This document shows, piece after piece, positions 36,012 through 48,400 of a DNA stretch of 64,000 bases (position 1 is the first letter of the stretch; every line of letters begins with the position of its first letter). The position numbers were made by a program, and so were the translations under genes. The notes under the pieces were generated by a model. That model had not been told where the DNA came from and made no database searches. It saw only the letters and a list, made by a program, of their open reading frames with translations. The stretch comes from Baylisascaris procyonis (taxonomy: Eukaryota; Nematoda; Chromadorea; Rhabditida; Ascarididae): contig JAZARR010000213.1 of assembly GCA_037389465.1 (NCBI GenBank), positions 3,640,501 to 3,704,500 on the forward strand. The letters run 5' to 3'.

Positions 36012-37896
36012 GTAAGTATTGATTTCACGTTTTATAATCTGGTTTTAGTTCGTCATTTGGAAATGCGATAGCTAAAAAACACAAAGTCGATTTTATTCAT
36101 CGAATTTGTGAACATCGAATTTGTTGTAATATGGAAAAATTTCGGGTTCGACGCAACAATTAACGACGCTTAGGAAATGATAAAAAAAAAATTTAATGTT
36201 TTTTTTCCGCCGTTTCGAATTATTGGTTGTAATGTTTTTAAATATTTTTGATGCGTTTAAACATCTAGACAATTTTGCACTGTTTTTGAAAAGAATTCCT
36301 TTCGTATGTTTACATTCGCAATCGGATACTGAAGGATTATTTTGTCGACTTATATGTATGAGTGTCTGTCGGCTTGTCGGCCAAGTAGTTCCAATTTATG
36401 AGAGACTTTAAACAAAACAAAACGATATCCCAAAGAATATGTCGCCTCATTTTCATAAACTCATTAATCCTTCAATATTGCAAGAAAAAAAAAATATCTG
36501 AAGTTTCTCATATAAGTTTTGCACGCGATTAGTGTCGTTGGTGAGAGTACGACAAATGGGAAAGCGCGCCAGCAATAATAGCACAAAATGTGCCATTTGT
36601 AAACCAGCCGAAGAAATTAGACAGCAGCGCTAGTGTTTTAAAAGCGAAAAGATAATGTCTAGTTATCGAGAACTAATCGATTACACAAATTCTCACCCCC
36701 AAAAAAATTCAATTATGCTTCACTGATAGGTGTTTTTGATAATTCGGTCTGCAAGAGGATATTCCAATGCAGAATATACGGAACGACTGATTCATGCCTA
36801 TATTTTCCGTTTCATATATTTCTCAAAAATGGCTATGTAAACCTCGCAAAACAAGTCATCAGTGGCGTAAAATTCTTAGCAAAAATGTCCTGACATGACG
36901 TAGATATAAAAAATTTCTAATTCGTTCTATGCGACTATCATAAACAACATTTACTCAAAAAAAAGAGTGCATATGTTCACTCGAAAATATTCCAATTATC
37001 TCTGCGTTAAATGTCCTCGAAATAGAACAGTTTCACACATTTATCACAAACTGAAATCGACATTTTGAAGTGCGATCGATCTATTATACAATAGCTTTCT
37101 ATTAATCATCTAAATGTTTTTTTTTTTTTTTGCTCGTCTATCATTTTTATTTGACATAGGATGAACTATTTATAAAGTTAAAGAAATTTGAATGTTCACC
37201 TATAAGATCTCTATGCTTTAATTACATATTCTCGTCGGAAAACTCTCAAATTGCATAAACCCTGGGGCTATAGGCATCAAGGATATACGATACTCTCAAT
37301 AATACTATACTATTTTTAAATAATGCTAAATTAGCACCTACCTAGTATTTGTTATAGATAATTGAGTGACGAGAACGTGAACATAAGACGCGAGATAAGG
37401 ACACATCAAACAAACATACGAATTGGTTATCTTATCACTGATGTGTTCAACTGTGATGACACTTAAAAGAATGGGAAAGGAACAAACAAAAAAAAAAGAT
37501 ATAGAAAATTCAATATGCAAGTTTTTTACTTATTTGTAGATTCCCACTAAAAACTTCTCATAAATAAAAAATAAACTGTGCTGAATTATTACGAAACAAT
37601 AAAATAAATTTAAATATTAAGAGAGTAATTTAGAAAGAATTTCTGAAAAATAAGAGAAAATAATTTGAAGGAAATAAATTTGAAATTTTTATTTAAAAAA
37701 TTTCCCGAATTAGAACGCTCGAATGGAATTCGCACAAAGGAAAAAAAATTTCTTATGGTTTCATAGCCGTTAAGATCAAAACTACTTCTTACTTTTGTAG
37801 ACGAGAATTCATTCGACTATAATCACGACGCTTGATTTATTTCAAGAATTTCAAGAAAGAGGAAAGGTGTGAGAGCTGGTCTCGTTCAAATAGTGA

Positions 37897-37942
37897 ACCC
37901 TAGATGAGTTGATGCTTCTAGGGTCTCGAACTATAGTTCGAG
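37897..37942. other. Adjacent hairpin and perfect 18-bp palindrome
   Basis: ACCCTAG (37897-37903) pairs with CTAGGGT (37918-37924) across a 14-base loop. It is followed at once by CTCGAACTATAGTTCGAG (37925-37942), a perfect palindrome. The block is GC-richer than its surroundings. Confidence 0.6.
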
Positions 37943-39524
37943 GTCGTGAAATGAGATCGAGAACACCGACTCCCGAATACGCAACATCAAATGTTTCATT
38001 CAATTCTTTCATTTACTATATTTAAATATTTTCAATGATCGTTACTGAAATTATTTGTTACAGCAACTATGATGGCGTTCGAAATATTAGAATTTTATCA
38101 AACGACGAAAAGAAAGAGAAAAGGAAAAAATATAAAGGAAATGCACGATGTAAATCAACAATAATTGCGATTAATATAGGCAAAATAGAAATAATAAAAA
38201 TAGTGAGTTATATAGAGAGAAATTATTAGAGAAACTTATGTTAGAGAATGAGAAAAATATGCACTATTTGTTTACGCATATCAACGACAAATTCTAAAAT
38301 GAAACTGTGGAATTTTTGTATTCGATTTTTATGCGCATTTATAAGCTTACATTTAGAAAATTGGAAGAAAGGAAAAAAATAATTTATAACTTAGACTATT
38401 TTCCTATGCCGAAATGAGTTGCAAGAATATAAAAAAATATCAAAAGTATTCAAAGAATTGGATGCATTTTCTTCTAGTTAAATTTTCATCATAAGCCAGT
38501 CGGGTGGCAGAACAATTCTTGTTCAAAGATTTGTATGAGTGCTTTGGAGGACTGAAGATAGAAAGTCATTGCTGTGCACATTTTATGCACTGTTAGTAGT
38601 TGATGTAATTGGTTGGTCGGAAGAGCAGAACTGCAAAAACGCATATCGTGCCGGCTATTTTGGCGCGTTTTTCCAATTTTTATTAATTGCGCTCATGTTA
38701 TGATGAAAACTTTGAAAATATGCTACGTGTTTTTAGCAAAACCAGGGTTCATGAAGTATTTCATGGGCCTTGAAAAAAATCCACTACGCTGTGTCTGTGT
38801 CTGTGCGTGTTGGCCAACCATTGCCAACATGGTTTTTAAATAATTTTTTCAATGGTCACTTCAATTGTCATATGCAAATCAGAGATTAGAAAAATCAACG
38901 CTCTGATATATACGCTATATGTCTACATGTCTGTTGACCAATTATTTGAATATGAATCAACAATTAAGTGGTCGGCCATTAGAAAAAAATCGAATAATCG
39001 AATGACGTGAATCAACCACATTTGCATACCTGAACATTTGGCTCAAGTCTATTTTAGATGACGTCACTTTTATCAAGCCACATTCAGCATTTGATATTCA
39101 TAGATAATGTGAAAGTCAGCGCTTCAGATAGAAGTTGTAAATTTTAGCCGCATATTTTATTTCAATATTGCCTTTATTAAAATTAGAAAGCAATGCTAGA
39201 AAAGATAATATAAAACAATGAGACGCAGAGGAGTGTAACAACTGCACCGAAGACAGTAGAGCATACATAATAAAACCAGCCCTCCCCCCTTTCACTCCTC
39301 ATCTCCTCTAGACTTTTTCAGAAAGATGTCATTCCTTCCTAATAAATCATAACCCCGGGGTTCTATTTGAAGCAATACGGTAGTACTTCGCTAAGCTATA
39401 AATACCAGACGATGGGGAAAGCGACTTTTTTTGCATAAGACATAGCGAATAAAAAGAATAACCAACAGAAGCGAATACTCATCAGCAAGGGATTATCACA
39501 TTTAAACGAATAAAAAGAAAAAGC

Positions 39525-39633
39525 GGTTTAATTACCCAAGTTTGAGCTATAAGAATCCGAAACGTCAGCATAAATTATTATTCCATCTGTATTCGGCGCA
39601 TTATATGATCATAACCAAAAAACTTTTATACTA
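39525..39633 (+). mobile_element. SL1-headed retroposon-like repeat, exact leader
   Basis: Bases 39525-39546 are identical over all 22 positions to the nematode SL1 leader. They are followed by CTATAAGAATCC instead of the GT donor that an SL RNA gene would need. The body matches the repeat at 9318. The simplest reading is a reverse-transcribed copy of a trans-spliced transcript. Confidence 0.75.
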
Positions 39634-39773
39634 GTATAATTTATATCAAAAAGAAATATTATCGCTTTAAATTAGACACACAATGATGATAAGAGAAATA
39701 GCAAATAGCAAGAAAATAGGCGATAAATGCAATGGCTGGATGTCTTTAATAAATGAGTGAGTCGTGGCGTAAT

Positions 39774-41766
39774 CTATGAGCAGCAATCAGCACAGCGCAT
39801 CTTCTTGTTACGAACACAACACTCAATTTGAAAACCGGATCGACAACGACACATGCCACTTGCTTGCCCTCTGATGCGTTCACGTGCGAAAATCATCGAA
39901 ACATTGCCTTGAGGTCAACCAATGTACGTCGACTTACCTTTGAGGTGAATCCATCCACTTATCTTTGAGGCTAATCCATCCACTTACCTTTGAGATGAGT
40001 CCATCGACTTATCTTTGAGATGAGTTCATCCACTTATCTTTGAGGCAAATCCATCGACTCACCTTTAATGAAAGTATTCGAAGTGCGCAGCGTTGTCTGG
40101 ACACAAACCCGGCATTCGTTATGCCAGTGAAAAAATAGGTCTTAAAACATCTACGAATTGCCTATAACATTTTATCGCAACATTTATATCCAAAAACATT
40201 TGCACTACAAATTGCCTGAGGCAAAAAAACAGAAGCGATGTCATATATTATGCAGTCACTAGGTTTCCGTTGGATGTTCAATATCGTAATTGAAAAAACA
40301 TGAAAACGATTGCTAATCAACGCTTAACGAGAATCGAATACGCATCACTTATAGCTATCTCGAACTACACCTCATATTTAATGGGATTAATTAGCATAGG
40401 TGACTCATTTGTAGCCTAACGAGATTAGGAATTAACATGAACCCACTTCATCACCTTCAATAAAGAATTATTGCCCATCATTCTCTCATAAGCCAACAGT
40501 CTATTCACTCGAATATTTAATCATTAAAAAAGCAAGTGTAAAATCTTTACCAATATGCCTCACAATTACCCGCAAAAAATAGATACTCCCATCTATTTTG
40601 GAATTTAATACCTATAAGTTTACCTACGCGCCAGGTGAACAACGCATAACACAACGGAATCGGCAACAAAATGTTCGCGATATTTGTGTAGTCAATCAGT
40701 ACAGTACCTTGGTAGTGCGAACAAATCCTACCCCCCAAGGAGTCATAAAGAACGAATACGTAATGCAGCTCTATGTAGTCCATAATTGCTAAGTATGGAT
40801 GTAATAGTCAGCTCAATGGATGGGATGAAAGTATACGATGAGCCGACGGAGGGGCTGGGAGGGAGGAGCAAGGGGTTCGGCGGAGGGGGGAGAAAGAAGG
40901 CAGTTTCCGGATGACTCTATATCGGCTTTTCTTCCTTTCTGACACATGCTTTCCTTGTTGTCTGGCAGTGGGTTTCTACCAGCTTCGTTTTTTTTAAATT
41001 TTTATTTCACATGTTATGCACATGTACAAATGTGATCTATGCTGTATTCGGTGCAGACGGCTTCCACTAATCCTCAGATGTACTTATTTATTTTTGATAG
41101 ATCTTATTATGTAATCGCTTCAAAACCTTATTACCGTGTTTCTTAACAACTTTTTGAAAGTTTTATAAATGAAATATGATGCATAGATCGAAAATGATAG
41201 AAGTGTTATACCGAGATAATATTGACGTAAAGTCCTTTATATGCACAACGTTAGTGCAGACCCAGATGAATATGATGCTTCAGGAAAGCGGGATTAAGAA
41301 AAGAAAGAAAAATTTTTCAAGGCAAAAGCAAACATCACGCAGGTATGAGCAGAGATGCAGTAGATGACTGTTAGTAGACTAGACAGTTGTTAAGAATGCG
41401 AATAGATTACCTATGAGAACGAAAGGTGACCACGTTTCGGCCCTTATTCGTTGATGTGTACATATGAATTATGCGCGGGCCATCTTCAGAATGATACGCA
41501 TAACCCTGTTAGTGTAAGAATCTATATAGACAGCTGAACTAACAGTAGAGAAATTAGAAAGGAGTGAAAAAGTAATTCTTATTTGAATAAATGAAAAATG
41601 TACATTAAGAAAAATTTTAATAAATATAAAAGTTGTAAACGATACAATCAGACTTTAAATACCAATATAATGAGTTGTTTAATTAAGTAAATACCTGTTT
41701 TACCTCTGGATGCTCTATTTTACTCGTCACCTGTATCAGTTGTGTCCGAGTAATCCTTTTTTCCAT
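39774..41766 (-). CDS. Possible small cysteine-rich protein, not recognised
   Basis: Candidate exons, all phase-compatible: 41695-41766 (MEKRITRTQLIQVTSK..., ATG one base after an acceptor), 40063-40096 (TTLRTSNTFIK, acceptor TTTGTGTCCAG, donor GTGAGT) and 39774-39907. The last exon carries the interesting part: GMCRCRSGFQIECC, then MRCADCCS and a stop, a Cx1C...CC...CxxCC pattern with seven cysteines in 25 residues. The product would be 79 residues. No signal peptide is seen in this chain, so either the protein is intracellular (palmitoylation or metal binding) or the true first exon is another one. The intron at 39908-40062 is mostly a 25-bp minisatellite that repeats a donor-like motif. 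I do not recognise a family. The last exon is the best supported; the link to the first is weak. Confidence 0.3.
39930..40070 (-). repeat. 25-bp minisatellite carrying splice-donor-like motifs
   Basis: Five full units and a partial one. On the minus strand each reads like ATGGATTCACCTCAAAG followed by GTAAGTSG (two full units) or ATAAGTSG (the other three). The first real donor of the intron (AAAG|GTGAGTCG at 40063) is the same motif, so the array looks like serial duplication of a donor region. Confidence 0.8.
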
Positions 41767-42433
41767 CCTTGATGAAATAAACTTAATAAGTATAAATTTA
41801 TTCCTTGTTATTTCTTTGTTTTCGAAAAAAAAAAACTCCACCAATATGTACAACGTTCTCTTACTCATTAAAGTAGTGCAGATAGTTGAATTAGATTCGA
41901 CGTATTACAACTTCCTTCTCCCTTGAGGCTATTTCCTCCAATAATTCTTAGGGTGCACTAGTTGAAATCAAACATTCCCTATCATCTATATATATTATGT
42001 GTTATATTATAACACATCTATAATACATTGATGAGATAGCTGAAAGCCATTTCTTCCATACTTCAATTATACATTCCTTCGTTAAATTTGTTGCTTAATT
42101 TCGCACTCATTCTACCGAGTTTTGTGGAGCTTCTTCAAACGTCATTTCACCGCAACGTTTCTGCAGTGGCACAACGTAGAGCTCGAGCAGTAATGAACGA
42201 TGGTGGGCGTTATCGATAAGGTGGACGGCCAATCGGCTTTCCGGAACTTATCCAGTATTTCCGGATTTTCGGATCTTAATCGATAAGATAGAGCATAACG
42301 ATAACGAAAAATATTTGTATGTTTTATGTAGTTGAATAGTGGCAAAACGTTGTTTATTTCCTGTTTATGATCTTTTTTTTTCTCCGTTTGAGCATGTAAC
42401 GTTTATTCTTTTTAAGGGTAACAAATAAACGCG
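41767..42433. promoter_or_regulatory. Upstream region of ATF6
   Basis: The 300 bases before the ATF6 start are GC-richer. They contain the palindrome TTATCGATAA (about 42210-42219), a second ATCGATAAGATA with overlapping GATA motifs (about 42277), a CCAAT box (42229-42233) and TGACG (about 42138, reverse strand). No ER-stress element (CCAAT-N9-CCACG) is present. The likely trans-splice acceptor TTTTTAAG ends at 42416. Confidence 0.45.
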
Positions 42434-45400
42434 ATGAGTATCATCGACGATGAAAATATGCTCAGCTCAAGTTTGGATAAATATTTATTGAATGATGATT
42501 ATAACGATAATGAAACATCGTTGTTGTCGAGTGAGGTGTCCAGTTGGCTTGATGACAGCCTTATGCAATCGAATGATCAGGTAGGAATGAAAGGTGCTAT
42601 GACAAAAGCGCCACCGAACAAAATCACCGATCCATATAGTTTCATTATCTATATGAAACATCTATGGAATGTTAAAGTTGATCAATGAATGTGATGAATA
42701 AAAATTCGTTGATGAAACGCCGATCGATATTTTTATATTCAGTGGGCCTTTTTATCATCGGTACTTTGTATGTTTATTCGAGTAAATAGAAAACTAATAA
42801 ACGTACTAAGTGAACTTTTACGTACGCTAACCGGTGTAGCTTACACCAGGCTATAAACTCGGCCATGACTCTTTAGTGTGACGATCGTAGACTTGGCGCT
42901 TTTAGGTTTATGTGGTTCGTATGGGAAATTTTTTTCTGAATATTCAACCAGATGTATTCATATTATTTGAAATTTATAAATAATTTTTATAAGTAAATAT
43001 TGAAACTCTATTTTGAAAGAGAATATTAAAGAAATTGCTTCACAAAAGGCATCTAAATACAAACATCAACATATCGAAAATTTCGTTAATATGTGAACGG
43101 GGTTATTGACCTTATTGAACACTCATCATTCGCAATATAATAGAGCAAAAAAAACCGGAAATTTTTCCACCAAGGAACGGAAAAAAAACTCATTTTATTG
43201 ATAGAATTCAAGTGAAACATTTCTTACGCGCCCAATACAGAAAATTCTCATGAGAAAAATAATGAAATTCGTGAAAATTTTTTCTCAATTGCACTTAAAA
43301 ATGGTAAGGATATAATCGTTAATTTATTCCCGTTCGATGCAATAATTAATTGAAACAACTATTGATCTTTATTGTCGATGTATTTTATAGATTTCAATTA
43401 TAATGCAGCATTTTTGCATATTAAGTCATCTAGGCCAAGGGATGACCAATGGTCCACTCCTCTGAAGTATATCTTGGCTATTGTAAATAATCGAAATTTG
43501 CATAATCGAAATCCGTAATTGCTGATCAGAAGTGATATGCAAATTTTTTTTTCAGTTATCATTACTAATGCGAGATTTTGATTTCGATGTTGATCTATTC
43601 ACAACGGAGCCGACGGATATGATTTCAACAGATTTGCCTCTTTGTAAGGCGGATATAGATTTCGAGAGTAAATTAGTTGATGAGGTATGCAATGAAATAT
43701 CTTCACGACATTCTCAGCTTTCCGCCGATTCTGGTAATCATTCACCGTCGAGTACTTCCTCAGAGGTTAACATTGTTTTTTTTTTACGTTATTATTTTTG
43801 AGCCGTTCGTTGTTTCGTATTATATGTTTTATTGTAATGCATCAATTTATCGAGTATTTCCTGAACATACGGTTGGTCGGAAATTTCAGATTTTGCAAAG
43901 GATTTGAGTCAAGTCTGATTATAGTTTCCACCCTGAATTTCAATGGTTCCATCCTGAATTTTAATAGTTCCCACACTGGAATTTAATAGTTTCCATCATG
44001 ACTTTCTAGAGCGGCTGAAACATGAAGTAAAAACGAATTCAATGCAGATTTTTCATAAATGGCAGGTTGGGCGTTAGTTAGCTGAAAAAAGTTTTCGCAT
44101 ATGTTGAGTTTTGATCTATCTGTCATTATTAGTTATTGTTGTTACCGTTATTGTTGTTACTATTGTTCTTATTGTTATTTTTATTGTCTTTATTTTACTT
44201 TCTTTTTCATTGTTATTATCGATCGGCAATTAGCTCTTAGTCAAGGACAGGAAATAAAATGTTGGAAGGAAGAAGAAGGAGGAAGGCAGCGTCGCCGTTA
44301 GCATCGCCTCCAAAAAGAACACATCCTCTTCGAGATGTGTAGATTCTGTCATTTGCATATTGATCTAAATTGTAAGCAATCATAAATTTTTGTTTCAGTA
44401 TTTGAATTGAATTTATTCTCATTTCATTAGACGGATGCAATTTGCAGGCAGTAAGTGAGGTTTGGCCTATGAGTTCAGTGAATCCTTCCGATGAAGTGAC
44501 ATCACCTTCCTCCAATACGTTCGTCTTTGATAGAGGACATTTAAAGAAAGATGAATGTATCGTACCGAATCAAGAGGTAAGCGTTGATTGTATTTTATAT
44601 ATTTAACAAAAAATTAAATTATTGTAGATAAAAATTCAATGATAATAGAGAGGAGAAGAAAAAGAGAAAGCTATCTTACCTTTAACAAAAGAGGTTTTAA
44701 ACTGATATTATTATCGATCTTTATTGAATTGCCGACGATTTGCTAAATAATTTGCATTGGCATATCGCACTTACTTTTTAAACATTTTTTTGTCTTCTCA
44801 ATTGTTTCGTCTCTATTCATTTGCTTTTCTAGAGTGGCTATTGGAGTACGAGTAGGTGATTGTTAAGTTTTAATCAAAGAAGTTACCTAAGCGGGTGAAA
44901 AATGACCATCAACTAGTCCATCGTTTGGTCAGTTCCTTTTCATCTAAAATTCTACTTCATTGATGTGTTGTTTAGTCTCTTAACCTTTTTCTTTTCTATT
45001 TAGTAAAACTCTGCTTATAAATGTTTATATTTTAACATTTTCTATAATTCTATAACGTCAACTTTTTGCTCTCCGTAAAAATCTCTTCATTTCTTCTTTA
45101 TCTCCCTTCCTTTCTATGTTTTCCTGTCTATCTTATGAACTGTATTTGAAAATATTCTATGTCATACTGTCTCAAATTCTATCGTACAATTCGAATTGTT
45201 TTAGAATTTGGATACTACATCACCATATTTGACGGTAATTGATTCTAATAATGGCAAGACTGCAATGGAGATCAAACCATTGGTTACGGCCATACATACC
45301 CCAACAAGTGAGTCAATCAAATCGTCAACACCAATGCATGCTCCTTCTCACCTGGTGCCTGTACAAGTCCCACTTCAGCAGGTAAGTTGCTTCATCAGTT

Positions 45401-48400
45401 TATTACTCTCGTCCTTTTTTACCTCACCTTTGTCTTCTTCTTTATTTATCTACAAAGCTGCAGTCTTGGATCACTATCTACTCTCCTTATGTCATTTTTT
45501 TGACGTACTTTCATCTTCTTTAGTGGTAGAATATATCACTTACACATCTCTATATAAACAATCTATATATACTGATAAAGGTGAAGAGCACTACTTTCTG
45601 CAAATCTATTCATTATTGAGGGATGCAAGTTAAGAATCTTCGCTTCTGCAGCACTCCTAATTCAATATCTCGTGAAAATCTTTCATATGAGTGTGGATTA
45701 ATGCCCTGTGGCGAAGAATTTGAGATACTGAAATTCCTCACCACATTTTCTCTGTGTTTGCAACATCTTTCTTCGATCCCCTCCCCTTTCATTCTCTCCA
45801 CTCCTCACTTCCATCTTTCATCACGTTCTAAAAAAAACGCTTCTAATTCAACGTTAATGAGAGATATATGGCTAAAATATGAAAGCGCTTTTGACTATTG
45901 TTCGGCCATCTGTTAGACTAAGTGTTCATTCTAGCTGTAGAAGTTAGATGTCGATTGTTTGAACGTTCATTCATATCAACACTTATTCTGCGCTTAAATA
46001 TCAATTAAAGTGATGTGATTTCTTTAAGGTCGTTCCTAATACTTCTCAGGTGAATCTATCACAACAACCAGTTATCTATATATTACCTGCCACTTCAAAC
46101 TCCACTAGCACCCAGGTATGTTTGGCAGCAATCTGGAACATCTTGCTGCTGCTGCCATCTTTGCAACTAGCAGTAAGAGATACGGCTTTTTAAATGCTTC
46201 TGGAAGAAAGGCCAACTGGGCAAAGAAACACAACTGGAGATAGTGGAGTCCCTTATTAAGTTGAAGAAAGCGTACCGAAGGAAAACTGCGCCAATTTTTC
46301 TAATGCGGTGCATTCATTAGATTCGAAAATATTTTGAAAAAATCCGCTGATTTTTGCCTCCTTTATGCCAATTGTTTATTTATTTGTAAAGTTTTTCTTC
46401 ATATTGCTTAAGGGAAATTGGAGTCGTCGATGTACCTGAGAGAACTTTATTTAGGCAAATGAGGAGAAAGAAAAAAGAAAGAGGGAGGTCCCGAGGGCTT
46501 TAGAATTTTCAAGCTACCTAGGAAAGTATAAATCTTTTCCTCGCATAGGTCTATTCCGGGAGGGGGACAGGAGTAAGTGTGGGCATTATGCAATGTTATA
46601 ACTAAACGTTAAGGAAAATGATTCGGAAAAAAAGGTTTCAGTATGAGGCACATAGAGTCATTTATACAGATCTTGATATTATTCATTATTTGAAGTGAAT
46701 CCATCAGCAAGAATATTCGATAATTACGGCTTGATTCTGTGATAGTGTTTCCGATCACCGGTTAGCCCGCTGATACATGAGTAGACTTACAATGAAGACC
46801 ATTACTAGATAACAGTATTTCAGCTGAGTTTGATCATTTTTTTAAGGAATTCCGATAATTCAGTTTAGGTTTTCGAAGAAGATCCACATATGTTGATATG
46901 AGTATCTACTTTATATGAAATTTCTCCCTATTTTTATCGTTTCTAGTGGATAGCAGATTTGTTTATGATGTTTCAAGATAACAGCCACACATATTACAAG
47001 GCTCTTTTTCCTATCTATATTTTTGGTTCTGAAAGCGCCTGAACTCAAGAAAATGATCTCTAAGTATGGTAGGGGCTAATTTTTCCACTTTTACTCTTTA
47101 AAAATGTTATGTCGCTGCAATGTGGATGAGGCGAGAGGAGGCGACGAACAGGAGTTTACTGAACCGGTGCACTGAACTGAGGGGGTTGACTGAATTGAAG
47201 AACACGGAGAACCATCAAAATATGCGATTCAAAGCACATAACAGCAAACGGGTTTGAAACACGCAGCCATATAACCAGAGGAAAGACGCAATATAATAGA
47301 GCAGAGGAGTATAGATATCGCCGAGGTCGATGTATGCAAATGAGTCGCAGCGCGGTCGTTCATCACAACAAAAAACATCGTTAATTATGATTTATTTTTG
47401 TTGATAACGTATCATATTTTAGCATCAACAACGTCAGGTATGCGTACAAAATGCCTCAAACGCTGCGCAGTTGACATCGCTTGGTGTCAGTGAAAGAGGA
47501 TGCATGAGAAGTGCACATTGTTCACCGAATATCACTAATCGAGTACAACCATATCCTCCAATACGTCCAAAGCTAATCACTCCTAAGAGGGAAACATGCT
47601 CATCACCACCTCCAACTCTTCCATTAATTGTTACTCCTCGTGTAAGTGTCGTTGTGATGTTTATTTTAATTATTCTTTTTTTTTCTTGCATATTTCTGAT
47701 TGATTTCCTATGTAGTTGTGATCAGTTTTTTCGTGCTTCTTTTGCGCCTTGAGAGAATTACTAAAAATATATGGAAATTATTTTTGATCTTTCGGCTTAT
47801 TTATCCGCCTCCCACTTCCCCCGACACTTTTCCAGCTTAAATTTCCTGCTAGAAGTAGATGAGGTTCTTTTAGCGCTAAATCAATGTAGAGCACATTAAC
47901 TGCGATAGATCCATCGTTTTTCAAAAAATTAGTATTTGCCTTATGCAGGAGTAGATCGACAACTAGGATCCAGAAAAAGCATTCCAAACAATATCAGTAT
48001 TTAAGTTCGACGTTTGTTTAAACAATCATCATTAGTAAGAGAATATAGGAAGGAATTATCACCTCGTCTTCAAAAGTGTGCTTGGTTGGTGATGTGTTAA
48101 ACGCGATGATGCGCGTATAGGCAACAAATATTTCTTTAATTTCTTTCACTCATCACTGATGTTTCCGATCATCACTTCTCGGTCAAATTCACCTTCATTT
48201 TTGTGCTTCAAAAACATGAAAGGTATTCCCTGTTATCTTTAATAATATTTACTTTTCATTGAAGAGATTAGCATATAGGCTTATAATTCTATCTACAGGT
48301 GGCTGATTATTTAATAAAGAATGAGATAGAAATCCGAATGCATGAGGGAATATTTTTATGCTCAGCATTCTTCTTATTGCAGTAATAAGCGTCAATGTTA

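Larger units (their letters stand above)
33850..39773. other. Gene-poor region
   Basis: About 6 kb of AT-rich DNA upstream of cytochrome b5. It holds a 53-bp minisatellite (34937-35252), an isolated 31-base segment flanked by perfect splice signals (35981-36011), a strong hairpin/palindrome (37897-37942) and the exact SL1 repeat (39525-39633). A 26-codon frame near 36555 reads MGKRASNNSTKCAICKPAEE but has no other support. Confidence 0.45.

Noticed and set aside
39525..39546. SL1 RNA gene
   Set aside because: The leader is exact, but no GT donor follows it and no Sm-site snRNA body is visible.
40598..40792. Exon on either strand at 40.6-40.8 kb (MEFNTYKFTYAPGEQ on plus; membrane-like NIANILLPIPLCYALFTW on minus)
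   Set aside because: Both frames are open and the minus one has an acceptor and a donor, but I could not link it in phase to neighbouring exons or recognise a family.
42142..42345. Minus-strand frame SYRLRSENPEILDKFRKADWP upstream of ATF6
   Set aside because: There are no matching exons or splice partners; the composition is explained as a GC-richer promoter region.
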